A stretch of 37,099 nt of DNA from Candidatus Bipolaricaulota bacterium (GTDB lineage Bacteria > Bipolaricaulota > Bipolaricaulia > UBA7950 > UBA9294): positions 1 through 37,099 of the forward strand of contig JAHITR010000029.1 of the NCBI GenBank assembly GCA_018817505.1, given 5' to 3'. Shown here piece by piece: positions 24,936 through 32,680 of this stretch; positions within the stretch are counted from its first letter, which is position 1, and each line of letters starts with the position of its first letter. A program made the position numbers and the translations under genes. Below the pieces are notes generated by a model. The model made no database searches. It worked only from the letters and a program-made list of their open reading frames with translations, and had not been told where the DNA came from.

Positions 24936-25368
24936 ACAACAGATCACGACGTTCTTTGTTCAGCAGTTCGGCATCTCTGAGTCCTTCATCGCCAATCTGA
25001 CGATGGAAGCGAACAAGGAAGAGATATGGGCAGGCACCGGAATGGTGCTTCCCGGCATCTTCTCGCCTCGAGCCATCGGTCTGCGCATCGGGCGGGATTT
25101 TTCTGGCGGATTCAAACCCACCAGCGTGTTCCTCGCCGCACTTGGATCTCTCATCACACGCTCTGTCATCGACGTCAGCCTGGAAGAGCTTCGCAGTCTA
25201 CTGCTGGGCCAGCGCATTCCCTACGCTGGAGCGGAGGTCGGCTATGTCGCTCTGTCCTATCAAGGCGACGTCCTGGGTTGCGGACAATGCCGCAATGGCA
25301 AACTTCATGCACTCATTCCAACAGGGCGGAGGCAGGAATTGCTAGAAATCCTTTCCATCCGAAGCTAG
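24913..25368 (+). CDS. PUA-like RNA-binding domain protein, companion of the RNA methyltransferase
   Basis: 151 residues. The start is TTG at 24913, with GGAGGAGG 5 nt upstream, inside the last codons of the methyltransferase gene (23-nt overlap, different frame). The central part, LPGIFSPRAIGLRIGRDFSG followed by GFKPTSVFLAALG, matches the PUA-like C-terminal domain of RsmF-type methyltransferases (Pfam Methyltranf_PUA). In RsmF this domain is fused to the catalytic core; here it is a separate protein, presumably binding the same RNA and forming a complex. An ancestral frameshift that split one gene is possible, but the start signal looks functional. Confidence 0.78.
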   Translation: MPVSPELRQQITTFFVQQFGISESFIANLTMEANKEEIWAGTGMVLPGIFSPRAIGLRIGRDFSGGFKPTSVFLAALGSLITRSVIDVSLEELRSLLLGQRIPYAGAEVGYVALSYQGDVLGCGQCRNGKLHALIPTGRRQELLEILSIRS

Positions 25369-25471
25369 ATAAAATCGAAATCGCGAAAATGTAATCCAGA
25401 TAACAGATTCCTGACCCCTTGTTCGGCTAGAATGTCTCTGAAAGTTGGGACAATCGTCCAGGAGGTACAGG

Positions 25472-27817
25472 ATGAGAAATCGAATTTTGTTGTTGGCGAT
25501 GTGTGTTGCCGCATTGGTAGCCATATCTGCCAGCGCTGTGAATAACATCGTATTCATTCTCGATTCATCGAACAGCATGAACAAGGTATTGGGTGAGAAT
25601 ACGCGGATTGAGGAGGCTAAGGACGCACTGACCAGCCTACTCTACTCCATACCAGGGAATGAAGAGATCGGTCTGCTTGTCTACGGACATCGGCTCAGTA
25701 AGACGAATCAGGTAGAGAGCTGCAAAGACATTGAGATGCTGTTTGCGCTGAAACCGTTCTCTGAAACGATTCGGAATTCCATGATCGATGCGCTCGGGCC
25801 AATCGTTGCACAAGGCCTGACTCCGTTGGCTGACTCATTGGTGGCTGCCGCCAATGAATTGGCGCTCCGTCCAGAACCCGGAACGATCATTCTGATTAGT
25901 GATGGAGAAGGAAACTGCAGTGGGCAGCAAGAGATCGTGGCTGCCATGTTGTCGACCATGAATCCCCCCATCACGCTTCAGGTGGTCGGACTGGGAATTG
26001 AATCTGCTGCGCGAGCGACATTGACAAGAATGGCCGAACAGACAGGCGGCAAATACTGGCCCGTCGAAGACGCGGCAGGGTTGCTGGAAGCACTCCTTCT
26101 GGCTGTTGAAGCGCCACGCGGGGAAATCGTTCCTCAAGAAATTTCCGCCATACCCAGTGATTATGAACGCTATGGCGTCACCAACATCATCTACGGGACC
26201 GAAGGTGACGACGTTCTGTACGGTACGGCCGCAAACGACCTGATTCTCGGGTTGGGGGGTAACGACTTCTTGATCGGCCTCGATGGTGATGACGTCCTCA
26301 TCGGAGGAGCAGGAGACGACATCCTTGAGGGCATGAAGGGCAACGACCGATTGGATGGTGGAGCTGGAAACGACCTGCTGCTGGGTGGCGACGGCGATGA
26401 CATCCTCTGTGGTGGCCCAGGCGGCGACTCGCTGGAAGGCGAAGCTGGCAATGACGTGCTCGATGGCGGCGAAGGCATTGACACGCTGCTAGGTGGGACC
26501 GGTCGTAACGTCCTGTATTCCATGGATCGCGGCGACATTCTGCTCGAAGGCGAGATCGTAGTAGGAACAAGCCCTCTGTGTCCGATTGGTTCGGCGCCTG
26601 AGCCAGTTTGCTCGCCAGCGCTTGCCCAGCAGCCCGTGTGTCAGCCCGCCAACTGCGCACCTCTTCCACCAGCGCCGATCGAGCCTGCGTGCCCGACTGC
26701 GCCTGTTCTCAAGACAATCAATGAAGGCGAATCCCTTCAATTGCACGGCACTGTGGCCGACTCAGACTGCAACATCACAGATTACCAGTGGCACGTGTCA
26801 GCTGGCATGCTGAACGATCCGTTCTCTTTGGATCCCGTGTATACCGCACCGATGATTGATGGCTGCGAGGATATTGACGTGGAAGTCATGTTGACGGCGC
26901 TGGATAGCTGCGGTGCATCCGCATCTGACGCATTCATTCTCCACGTGCTCAACGTCAACCACGTGCCTGTTTTGGAGCTTGGCGGTCCGCTGACTGTTAA
27001 TGAGGGCGGAACGCTCGTCCTCCGACCTCAGGTTTCCGATGCAGACGGCGATGAACTGAACTATCAATGGGGAGTCAATGGCAACTGGGGAACCATTGTG
27101 AACGGCGTGTTCACCGCTCCGATGATTGATGCTTGCGACGGCGTGGATATTATCGTCACGCTGTCAGTTGTCGACCCTTGTGGAGCGATGGTGTGCGATT
27201 CCGTCGTCATCTCGGTTCTCAATGTCAACAAGGCGCCAGTCGTCGATCTGGGACCCGATTTCGCCGTCGATGAAGGCACGAGAATCCAGCTTACGCCAGT
27301 GGTCGCAGATCCTGAATGCGATGTGCTTAGCTACTGCTGGAGCTCCAACAAGGGTTCGTTTGATAATCCATCCAGCGCTAGGCCGATGTTCAGCATGCCG
27401 ATGACGGAGAGTTGCACTGGTGAAACACTGACGATCACGCTAACCGTCGTGGATCCGTGCGGATTGTCGGCAACCGATTCAGTCGTCGTTCATGTGAACA
27501 ACCTGAATTCTGCACCCTACGTCGATCTTGGCCCGGACTTCTGCGTTCTTGAGTGCAGCAGCATACTGCTCACTCCAGTTGCGGGAGATCCAGAGAACGA
27601 TCATCTTGTGTACTCATGGAACGTCACCGGTGGTGCTCTGGACAGTTACTGCTCAGCCGCCGCCGTGTTCACAGCTCCAATGACGGCTCAATGCGAAGGA
27701 GAGACCGTGACGATCACATTGACCGTCACCGATCCTTGTGGGCTCTCGACCACAGACTCGGTCCACGTGAGGATCGAGAACGTGAACCAGCCTCCGCGAG
27801 TTCACGCGGATCCGTAG
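25472..27817 (+). CDS. large secreted protein: VWA domain, RTX calcium repeats, four Ig-like repeats
   Basis: 781 residues from ATG at 25472 (GGAGG 6 nt upstream). Signal peptide 1-22. VWA domain about 25-215 with an intact metal site: DSSNS (31-35), Thr117 in GLTPLAD, Asp144 in ISDGEGNC. Glycine-rich RTX nonapeptides (GGxGxDxLx) at about 239-360 would bind calcium outside the cell. A Pro/Cys-rich linker at 368-410 has five cysteines, followed by four Ig/PKD-like repeats of 87-94 residues (410-773), each with DxC/DPCG and a V-x-x-V-N-x-x-P joint. The protein ends at the joint into what would be a fifth repeat. No membrane anchor. Likely a surface or matrix adhesin. No clear promoter in the 103-nt spacer upstream. 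Confidence 0.9.
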   Translation: MRNRILLLAMCVAALVAISASAVNNIVFILDSSNSMNKVLGENTRIEEAKDALTSLLYSIPGNEEIGLLVYGHRLSKTNQVESCKDIEMLFALKPFSETIRNSMIDALGPIVAQGLTPLADSLVAAANELALRPEPGTIILISDGEGNCSGQQEIVAAMLSTMNPPITLQVVGLGIESAARATLTRMAEQTGGKYWPVEDAAGLLEALLLAVEAPRGEIVPQEISAIPSDYERYGVTNIIYGTEGDDVLYGTAANDLILGLGGNDFLIGLDGDDVLIGGAGDDILEGMKGNDRLDGGAGNDLLLGGDGDDILCGGPGGDSLEGEAGNDVLDGGEGIDTLLGGTGRNVLYSMDRGDILLEGEIVVGTSPLCPIGSAPEPVCSPALAQQPVCQPANCAPLPPAPIEPACPTAPVLKTINEGESLQLHGTVADSDCNITDYQWHVSAGMLNDPFSLDPVYTAPMIDGCEDIDVEVMLTALDSCGASASDAFILHVLNVNHVPVLELGGPLTVNEGGTLVLRPQVSDADGDELNYQWGVNGNWGTIVNGVFTAPMIDACDGVDIIVTLSVVDPCGAMVCDSVVISVLNVNKAPVVDLGPDFAVDEGTRIQLTPVVADPECDVLSYCWSSNKGSFDNPSSARPMFSMPMTESCTGETLTITLTVVDPCGLSATDSVVVHVNNLNSAPYVDLGPDFCVLECSSILLTPVAGDPENDHLVYSWNVTGGALDSYCSAAAVFTAPMTAQCEGETVTITLTVTDPCGLSTTDSVHVRIENVNQPPRVHADP
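26186..26551 (+). repeat. RTX-type calcium-binding nonapeptide repeat array (coding)
   Basis: About 13 tandem units of roughly 27 nt encode GxGxD-type repeats such as GGAGDDILEG, GGDGDDILCG and GEAGNDVLDG. Later units degenerate (GGTGRNVLYS). Confidence 0.88.
26699..27790 (+). repeat. four Ig/PKD-like protein repeats (coding)
   Basis: Units start at about residues 410, 497, 587 and 680 of the protein. Shared marks: VDLGPDF or equivalent, a NEG/DEG turn, FTAPM, TLTVVDPCG and LNVNxAPV. Units 3 and 4 are the most alike, suggesting the latest duplication. Confidence 0.82.
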
Positions 27818-27846
27818 GCACAAGACCTCCAACGATTGAACCAACC

Positions 27847-27880
27847 GATCTGCTCCGTCTACTCGTAGGCGGAGCAGATC
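27847..27880. terminator. long perfect hairpin between convergent genes
   Basis: GATCTGCTCCG at 27847-27857 pairs with CGGAGCAGATC at 27870-27880, and pairing continues inward (about 15 bp). It lies 29 nt after the VWA/RTX gene and contains the stop codon and last codons of the DUF501 gene on the other strand. No T-run follows, so termination is likely but not certain. Confidence 0.55.
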
Positions 27881-28392
27881 ACTTGTTGTGAAGAGCATTC
27901 AATGACCGGGAGCATATCCAACACGGCACGGCCGACGGGATTTGCCTCAGCCAGTTCATGGGCAGCGTGAAGGTGAAGACACTTGAGTCGATCCCAGTTC
28001 GAGATGCCGCCGATGCCGCGCCCCACTAGGCCCACGAGGGTCCCGTTGGCTGTAAGAGCGGCCTTCTCGTCGGCAGACAGAAGCTCGTCTCGGATGGCAC
28101 ACGTTCGCTGATGAGCCTGGCGCATCGCGTCGCGCAGCTCGGGCTGTTCCATCATGCGCGTTTCCAAATGCTTCACCCAGCCATCGGCTTCCAGATGTCC
28201 GATTTCTCTGGCTAGGAGGGGACAGGTCAGCCAAAACAAGGTTGGGAAGGGTTTGCCTGCCACGACGGGGTGGACGCGAATCACTTGAGGATACCCATAC
28301 GAGCAGCGAACCGATACGCGAAAGACTCCGCGAGGCCTACGCCCAAGCTGTTGGCCAACGATCCGTCGATCACTCACATCCTTGCATTCCAT
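27859..28392 (-). CDS. DUF501 family protein
   Basis: 177 residues. Recognised DUF501 pattern: QLGRRPRG near the start, VRCSYGYPQVI, then KPFPTLFWLTCPLL, GHLEADGW, and the C-terminal GRGIGGISNW with KCLHLHAAHELA. The function is unknown. The CxxG and two-Cys/His arrangement could bind a metal, but no motif proves it. Start ATG at 28392 has GGGAG 6 nt upstream and overlaps lplA by 19 nt; a GTG at 28377 overlapping the lplA stop is the alternative. It ends the lipoylation operon, although a role in lipoylation is not implied by the family. Confidence 0.88.
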   Translation of the reverse strand: MECKDVSDRRIVGQQLGRRPRGVFRVSVRCSYGYPQVIRVHPVVAGKPFPTLFWLTCPLLAREIGHLEADGWVKHLETRMMEQPELRDAMRQAHQRTCAIRDELLSADEKAALTANGTLVGLVGRGIGGISNWDRLKCLHLHAAHELAEANPVGRAVLDMLPVIECSSQQVICSAYE

Positions 28393-29120
28393 GTGGGACT
28401 CCCGTATTTGGTCTTCTTCAGCTGCTCAGCACATTCGATCTCTTGTGCAGTCAATGTTCCCGGTCTCACTCCAACACCCAACGCACAGGCTAGGGCATGG
28501 ACAATCGGCTGCACAAGCTCCTGAGGTTCAATGGATCGAGACACGTGCTCCGAAAGCGTCATCATGGCACGCGGGCGCGAGGCAATTCCCGAAGCGCAAT
28601 ATCCTGGGCCCATTGCGCGAAGCAGTTGCTCCATGGGTACGGGTGACGGCTGGACAAGAATCGTGCTGTGATAGAGCACCGCAGATCCTCGGCGGGCCTG
28701 CGCCGCGCCGCCGACCTTCTTCCCGTTGAGATATAAGCCATTGTCCTGGCATGAGACATGGACGGGCAAGAAGGAGGCCAGGGCATTCGATAATGACTGG
28801 CCAAAGAAGGCAAACACCGAGGCGACATCAGACGTCTTTGACCGCTTGTTGGCGAACACAGACACATTGAGATTGCCAGGGTAGTGAAAGACTGTGCCTC
28901 CTCCTGAGATGCGCCGAAGAATGGGTATGTCTTGCTCGAGTGCCCGGGCCACGTCCACTTCTGCTGCAAGGGACTGAGCTCTGCCAAGGATGATGGCATG
29001 CTGATTTTGCCAGATTCGGATTGTCTCGACACGTTCTTTTCTGGCCGAATCGAGTAGCACTTCCTCGATTGCCAATCCCCAGGCAGGTTCTGTAGGGACA
29101 AGATCAGTCAGCAATCTCAT
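28374..29120 (-). CDS. lplA: lipoate-protein ligase A / octanoyltransferase family protein
   Basis: 248 residues, start ATG 29120 overlapping the lipA stop (ATGA). BPL/LPL fold: RRISGGGTVFHYPGNLN at about 69-85 (lipoyl-AMP binding) and LNGKKVGGAAQAR at 131-143 with catalytic Lys135. Attaches lipoate (ATP-dependent ligase) or moves octanoyl/lipoyl groups between proteins. It lacks a clear C-terminal accessory domain of long LplA, so activation of free lipoate is not assured. Cys175 (GPGYCASG) lies near where LipM/LipL transferases carry their catalytic Cys, so a transferase role is possible. Its neighbours lipA and lipB make de novo synthesis available too. Confidence 0.85.
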   Translation of the reverse strand: MRLLTDLVPTEPAWGLAIEEVLLDSARKERVETIRIWQNQHAIILGRAQSLAAEVDVARALEQDIPILRRISGGGTVFHYPGNLNVSVFANKRSKTSDVASVFAFFGQSLSNALASFLPVHVSCQDNGLYLNGKKVGGAAQARRGSAVLYHSTILVQPSPVPMEQLLRAMGPGYCASGIASRPRAMMTLSEHVSRSIEPQELVQPIVHALACALGVGVRPGTLTAQEIECAEQLKKTKYGSPTWNARM

Positions 29121-29983
29121 GTCGCGTTGTAGGCGGCAGCTGCGTGATACGAACTTCGCACCAGTGGGCCGGCAATCACAGCTTTGAACCCCATGGCATA
29201 ACCAGCGGCTTCCAACAACCCGAACTCTTCCGGCGGCACAAATCGGGACACAGGGATTGATGTTGACGAAGGCTGCAGATACTGGCCCAGAGTCACCATC
29301 GACACGCCCGCATGACGCAGATCAGCCATCGCTTCTTGGATCTCATTCAGACTCTCTCCGAGACCAACCATGAGTCCCGACTTGATCATTCGTCCGCCCG
29401 AAATTTCGGACAGATAGCGCAGCACGTCAAGGGATTGACTGTAACCAGCACGTCGATCCCGAAGAGCGGGGGTCAGCCGCCGAACGGTCTCCAAGTTGTG
29501 TCCAATCACATGGGCGTCGGTCGCCGCAATACAATCCAGCGACTGCCGTCGTCCCGAGAAATCGGGAATCAGCACTTCGATGGTGATTGTCCCTGCGGAT
29601 TGGGTAATCGCATCGATCACCCGGGCGAACGCGGCAGCACCGCCATCGGGCAGATCGTCCCGATCCACAGACGTCAGCACGACGTACTGAAGGCCAAGCT
29701 CGCCAACAGCTGAGGCCAGCCGAGTCGCCTCGTCCCCATCGACGATGCCCTGAGGATCCCCTGTTGGCACATCACAGAATCGGCAACCCCGAGTACATGT
29801 GGCGCCAAGCACCATGAACGTCGCTGTGCGCGCGCTCCAGCACTCGACTGCATTGGGACACTGGGCGCCCTGACAGACCGTCTCTAGGTTGTGCCTCGCG
29901 AGCAAATCGCGCATGTCGGCCATGCCTGCAGATTGGGCAGGTGTAGGGACACGAACCTTAATCCAAGACGGATGTTTGGGCAT
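29117..29983 (-). CDS. lipA: lipoyl synthase LipA
   Basis: 288 residues; a near-perfect AAGGAGGTGA lies 8 nt upstream of the ATG. Radical-SAM enzyme that inserts two sulphurs into protein-bound octanoate. Auxiliary cluster cysteines Cys37/42/48 (CQGAQCPNAVEC), radical-SAM cysteines Cys63/67/70 (CTRGCRFC) and the C-terminal RSSYHA whose Ser ligates the auxiliary cluster. All are intact. It lies between lipB and the lplA-like gene. Confidence 0.97.
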   Translation of the reverse strand: MPKHPSWIKVRVPTPAQSAGMADMRDLLARHNLETVCQGAQCPNAVECWSARTATFMVLGATCTRGCRFCDVPTGDPQGIVDGDEATRLASAVGELGLQYVVLTSVDRDDLPDGGAAAFARVIDAITQSAGTITIEVLIPDFSGRRQSLDCIAATDAHVIGHNLETVRRLTPALRDRRAGYSQSLDVLRYLSEISGGRMIKSGLMVGLGESLNEIQEAMADLRHAGVSMVTLGQYLQPSSTSIPVSRFVPPEEFGLLEAAGYAMGFKAVIAGPLVRSSYHAAAAYNAT

Positions 29984-29986
29984 GCC

Positions 29987-30661
29987 CTAGGTCACCTCCT
30001 TGGGGTCTATGGGAACGATGTCGCGTTCCAATAGGCTTCCCAGATGAAGAATGACTTTCATCCCAGCTGTCGCGACATCGACTTTCGAATCGCATACGTC
30101 GTTGATCGATACCGTATCAACTGACAATCCGCACGGGCGGATCATGCGAAAATGCTCCTGATTGACGCTCACATTGAGTGCCAGTCCATGATAGGTCACC
30201 CAGTTCTTGACGTACACGCCGACAGACGCAATCTTGCGCTCGCCGACCCAAACACCGGGGAAACCTTCCTTGCGGGCACTTGAGATCGCCCAGTCGCTCA
30301 GAGCTCGAATCATCGCTTCTTCCAACCACCAGACAAATCGATGGATGTTTTTCCCGTATTCCCGCAAATCAAGAATGGGATAGACGACCAATTGCCCAGG
30401 CCCGTGGTACGTGATGTCTCCTCCACGCTCGATCTCATAAATGGAAATGCCCTGCCCTTCTAGAACATCAGTTGGCACCAAGATATGATCGCGAGATCCT
30501 GATCGTCCGAGCGTGAACACGGGGTTGTGTTCGACAGACAGAAGAAGGTCGCCGAGTTTCCCCGCATAGCGTCGGGCGTGAAGCGCTCGTTGCAGCGTCA
30601 ACACGTCTCCGTAGTCCGCTTTGCCCAGCGGCACATGCCCGATGGTGCTATGCGGCTTCAA
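29987..30661 (-). CDS. lipB: octanoyl-[ACP]:protein N-octanoyltransferase LipB
   Basis: 224 residues. The start is TTG at 30661, inside the end of the lipoyl-domain gene (14-nt overlap); no ATG is available near the family start. It moves octanoate from ACP to the lipoyl domain. Motifs: RGGDITYHGPGQLVVYP (79-95), Lys143 in RKIASVGV and catalytic Cys177 in IRPCGLS. Its acyl donor would be the AcpP of this window. It lies 3 nt upstream of lipA. Confidence 0.96.
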   Translation of the reverse strand: MKPHSTIGHVPLGKADYGDVLTLQRALHARRYAGKLGDLLLSVEHNPVFTLGRSGSRDHILVPTDVLEGQGISIYEIERGGDITYHGPGQLVVYPILDLREYGKNIHRFVWWLEEAMIRALSDWAISSARKEGFPGVWVGERKIASVGVYVKNWVTYHGLALNVSVNQEHFRMIRPCGLSVDTVSINDVCDSKVDVATAGMKVILHLGSLLERDIVPIDPKEVT

Positions 30662-30893
30662 TTTCGCCCAGTATGTCTCCCGTGGCGATGGCTGTCGTTT
30701 CGGGAGTAAGAATCTTCGTCAGACGTCCCGACACAGGAGAGGGGATCACAAACGTCGTCTTTTCTGTTTCGACTTCCAGCAAATCATCGCCTTCCTGAAG
30801 TTGGGCATGGATCGGCTGCAACCATTGGACAACCACTGCTTTGGAGACGTCCCCCAAGTCAGGCATCAGAATGTGAACCAGTTCAGCTTTCAT
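30648..30893 (-). CDS. stand-alone lipoyl (biotinyl/lipoyl attachment) domain protein
   Basis: 81 residues; GGGGGG lies 2 nt upstream of the ATG, so spacing is short. The whole protein is one E2-type lipoyl domain: ILMPDLGDVSKAVVVQWL, GDDLLEVETEKTTFVI with the modified lysine K45 on the hairpin turn, and SPVSGRLTKIL. No linker, no peripheral-subunit-binding or catalytic E2 domain follows. It heads an operon with lipB, lipA and an lplA-like gene, so it is almost certainly their substrate (inference). It could be a free lipoyl carrier or a split piece of an E2 subunit. It is not GcvH-like in sequence. Confidence 0.9.
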   Translation of the reverse strand: MKAELVHILMPDLGDVSKAVVVQWLQPIHAQLQEGDDLLEVETEKTTFVIPSPVSGRLTKILTPETTAIATGDILGEIEAA

Positions 30894-30917
30894 GTCCCCC
30901 CTTTCATTTCGACGCGA

Positions 30918-30946
30918 AGTCTAGCCGATCCCCTCTGTATCGTCAT
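30918..30946 (-). promoter_or_regulatory. candidate promoter for the lipoylation operon
   Basis: On the minus strand, -35 ATGACG (30946-30941), 17-nt spacer, -10 TAGACT (30923-30918), 25 nt before the lipoyl-domain gene. Its -35 sits one base from the -35 of the ychF promoter. Confidence 0.42.
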
Positions 30947-30947
30947 C

Positions 30948-30976
30948 TTGTACCCGCGCCAGCTGCCATCTAGAAT
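30948..30976 (+). promoter_or_regulatory. sigma-70-type promoter for ychF-tsaC
   Basis: -35 TTGTAC (30948-30953), 17-nt spacer, -10 TAGAAT (30971-30976), 20 nt before the ychF start. Confidence 0.6.
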
Positions 30977-30995
30977 GGGACGTCAAGGAGGCACT

Positions 30996-32084
30996 ATGGG
31001 GTTTTCGTGCGGTCTAGTAGGGCTCCCCAATGCGGGCAAGTCGACCCTATTCAATGCGCTATCCAATGCAGGCGCCCGTGTGGAGAGCTATCCGTTTTGC
31101 ACCATTGGTGCCAATATCGGAACGGTAGCTGTTCCCGACCTGCGTCTTGATCGACTGGCAACCGTCTTCCCCGACAAGAGAAAGGTGCCGACCCATCTTG
31201 AGTTCGTCGATATCGCCGGATTGGTCGAACATGCGGCAAACGGCGAAGGCATGGGAAACCAATTCCTCTCAGAGATTCGCACAGTCGATGCCATCCTGCA
31301 CGTCGTGCGCTGTTTCGAGGATGCCAATGTCGCCCATGTGACCGGATCCATCGATGCAGCTCGTGACATCGGCATCGTCGAGACGGAGCTGCTTCTTAAA
31401 GACCTAGAGACCCTTAGTCGTGTGGCCAAGCGACTCAGGCAAGAAACCAAGGGCAAGGATCGCACCGCAGGCGCACGATTGGCTGCTTGGGAGGCACTTC
31501 TTGAACAGGTGAGCGCTGGCATACCCATTCGCACACGGCCAGTAAACCATGTCATCGATGCACTCGTTGCAGAGACATCTCCGCTAACAGCCAAACCCAT
31601 GCTGTTTGTTGCCAATGTGGGGGATGAAGGCGATTGCGAGCATCTCTCTGCGATTGAGCGAATAGCCAATGATCAAGGATCCCGCGTGGTGGCCATTCGC
31701 GGGAGACTGGAGGCTGAAGTCGGAGAGATCGCCACGTCACCCGAAGAACGAGTCTCGTATCTTGGGCAGTACGGGATGACGGAGACGGGCTTGGATCTTC
31801 TCGTTCGCGCGGGCTATGACCTTCTCCATCTGATCACGTTCTACACATTCGAAGGCCCGGAAGTCCGTGCCTGGACTGTTCCCACAGGGACGGTGGCTCC
31901 AGCTGCAGGGGGCAAAATCCATTCTGATTTTGCCGATCGGTTCGTTCTCGCAGAAGTGATGGCTCTGGACGAGCTGGTCGATGCGGGTTCAGAGAAGCCG
32001 TTGCGCGACGCAGGACACATCAGACGCGCAGGCCGTGACTACGTCGTTGCTGACGGTGACGTCATTCATTTCGTCTGCTCATGA
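30996..32084 (+). CDS. ychF: redox-regulated ATPase YchF (Obg family)
   Basis: 362 residues from ATG at 30996 (AAGGAGG 5 nt upstream); the long open frame upstream is not used. An Obg-family P-loop protein that prefers ATP: GLPNAGKS at 9-16, DIAGLVEHAANGEGMGNQFL (switch II region), and NVGDE at about 207-211 where GTPases have NKxD. The C-terminal TGS domain (about 275-360) is present: LITFYTFEGPEVRAW and the final DYVVADGDVIHF. Associated with ribosomes and stress responses. Coupled to the downstream tsaC by ATGA. Confidence 0.96.
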   Translation: MGFSCGLVGLPNAGKSTLFNALSNAGARVESYPFCTIGANIGTVAVPDLRLDRLATVFPDKRKVPTHLEFVDIAGLVEHAANGEGMGNQFLSEIRTVDAILHVVRCFEDANVAHVTGSIDAARDIGIVETELLLKDLETLSRVAKRLRQETKGKDRTAGARLAAWEALLEQVSAGIPIRTRPVNHVIDALVAETSPLTAKPMLFVANVGDEGDCEHLSAIERIANDQGSRVVAIRGRLEAEVGEIATSPEERVSYLGQYGMTETGLDLLVRAGYDLLHLITFYTFEGPEVRAWTVPTGTVAPAAGGKIHSDFADRFVLAEVMALDELVDAGSEKPLRDAGHIRRAGRDYVVADGDVIHFVCS

Positions 32085-32680
32085 TGCCCACCGTGCTGTC
32101 CTACAACCATCCCGACACCATGTCGTTCGTACATGTGGCTCTAGAGATGGGACAAACACTGATCTTCCCAACAGACACCGTCTATGGCCTCGGAGGCAAC
32201 CCGTGGGATGAGCGCACACTCAACCATGTGCGGAGGCTCAAGGATCGGACAGCAGATCAACCCTTCACGCTCCACCTTTCGAGTGTCGAAAGCATTTATG
32301 GTTACGCCGATTGCACGCCGCAGATTCAGGCGATCATCGAGCAGCTGTTGCCCGGCCCCTACACCCTGTTGCTTCCCGCTGGAGCCAAAGCGCCTTCATC
32401 GGCAGTGTCTGAGGGGAAAATCGGCATACGTGTCCCGGATCATCCATTCTTTGCCTGTTGTCTGCGTCGCCCCGTATTCGCCACATCTGTGAATCGACAT
32501 GGCGAACCGCCACTCAATGACGTAAGCGATATCATTGAAAGCTTCTCAGAAGTCGATCTGATCATTACCGGCGAGGTGTCAGGAGAATCCTCAGCGATCA
32601 TTGACTTGACGCAGACGCCCTACCGCGTACTGCGTGGATCGTTGACTGAAGCACAATCGCACCTGCTAGAACAGGAATAG
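32081..32680 (+). CDS. tsaC: L-threonylcarbamoyladenylate synthase (TsaC/YrdC/Sua5 family)
   Basis: 199 residues; ATG 32081 overlaps the ychF stop by 4 nt. It makes threonylcarbamoyl-AMP for tRNA t6A37. Motifs: FPTDTVYGLGG near 29-39, the ATP-site region RRLKDRTADQPFTLHL (usual KxRP is replaced by KDRTADQP), LPGPYTLLLPA, IGIRVPDHPF and SAIIDLTQTPYRVLRG. Length fits TsaC, without the Sua5 extra domain. A HypF-type carbamoyl role is unlikely for a single YrdC domain. The 3' end overlaps the convergent EamA gene by 15 nt. Confidence 0.9.
   Translation: MMPTVLSYNHPDTMSFVHVALEMGQTLIFPTDTVYGLGGNPWDERTLNHVRRLKDRTADQPFTLHLSSVESIYGYADCTPQIQAIIEQLLPGPYTLLLPAGAKAPSSAVSEGKIGIRVPDHPFFACCLRRPVFATSVNRHGEPPLNDVSDIIESFSEVDLIITGEVSGESSAIIDLTQTPYRVLRGSLTEAQSHLLEQE

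Noticed and set aside
26191-26538. Antisense open frame of 115 codons across the RTX region
   Set aside because: It is a Ser/Pro-rich shadow produced by reading the Gly/Asp repeat codons on the other strand.
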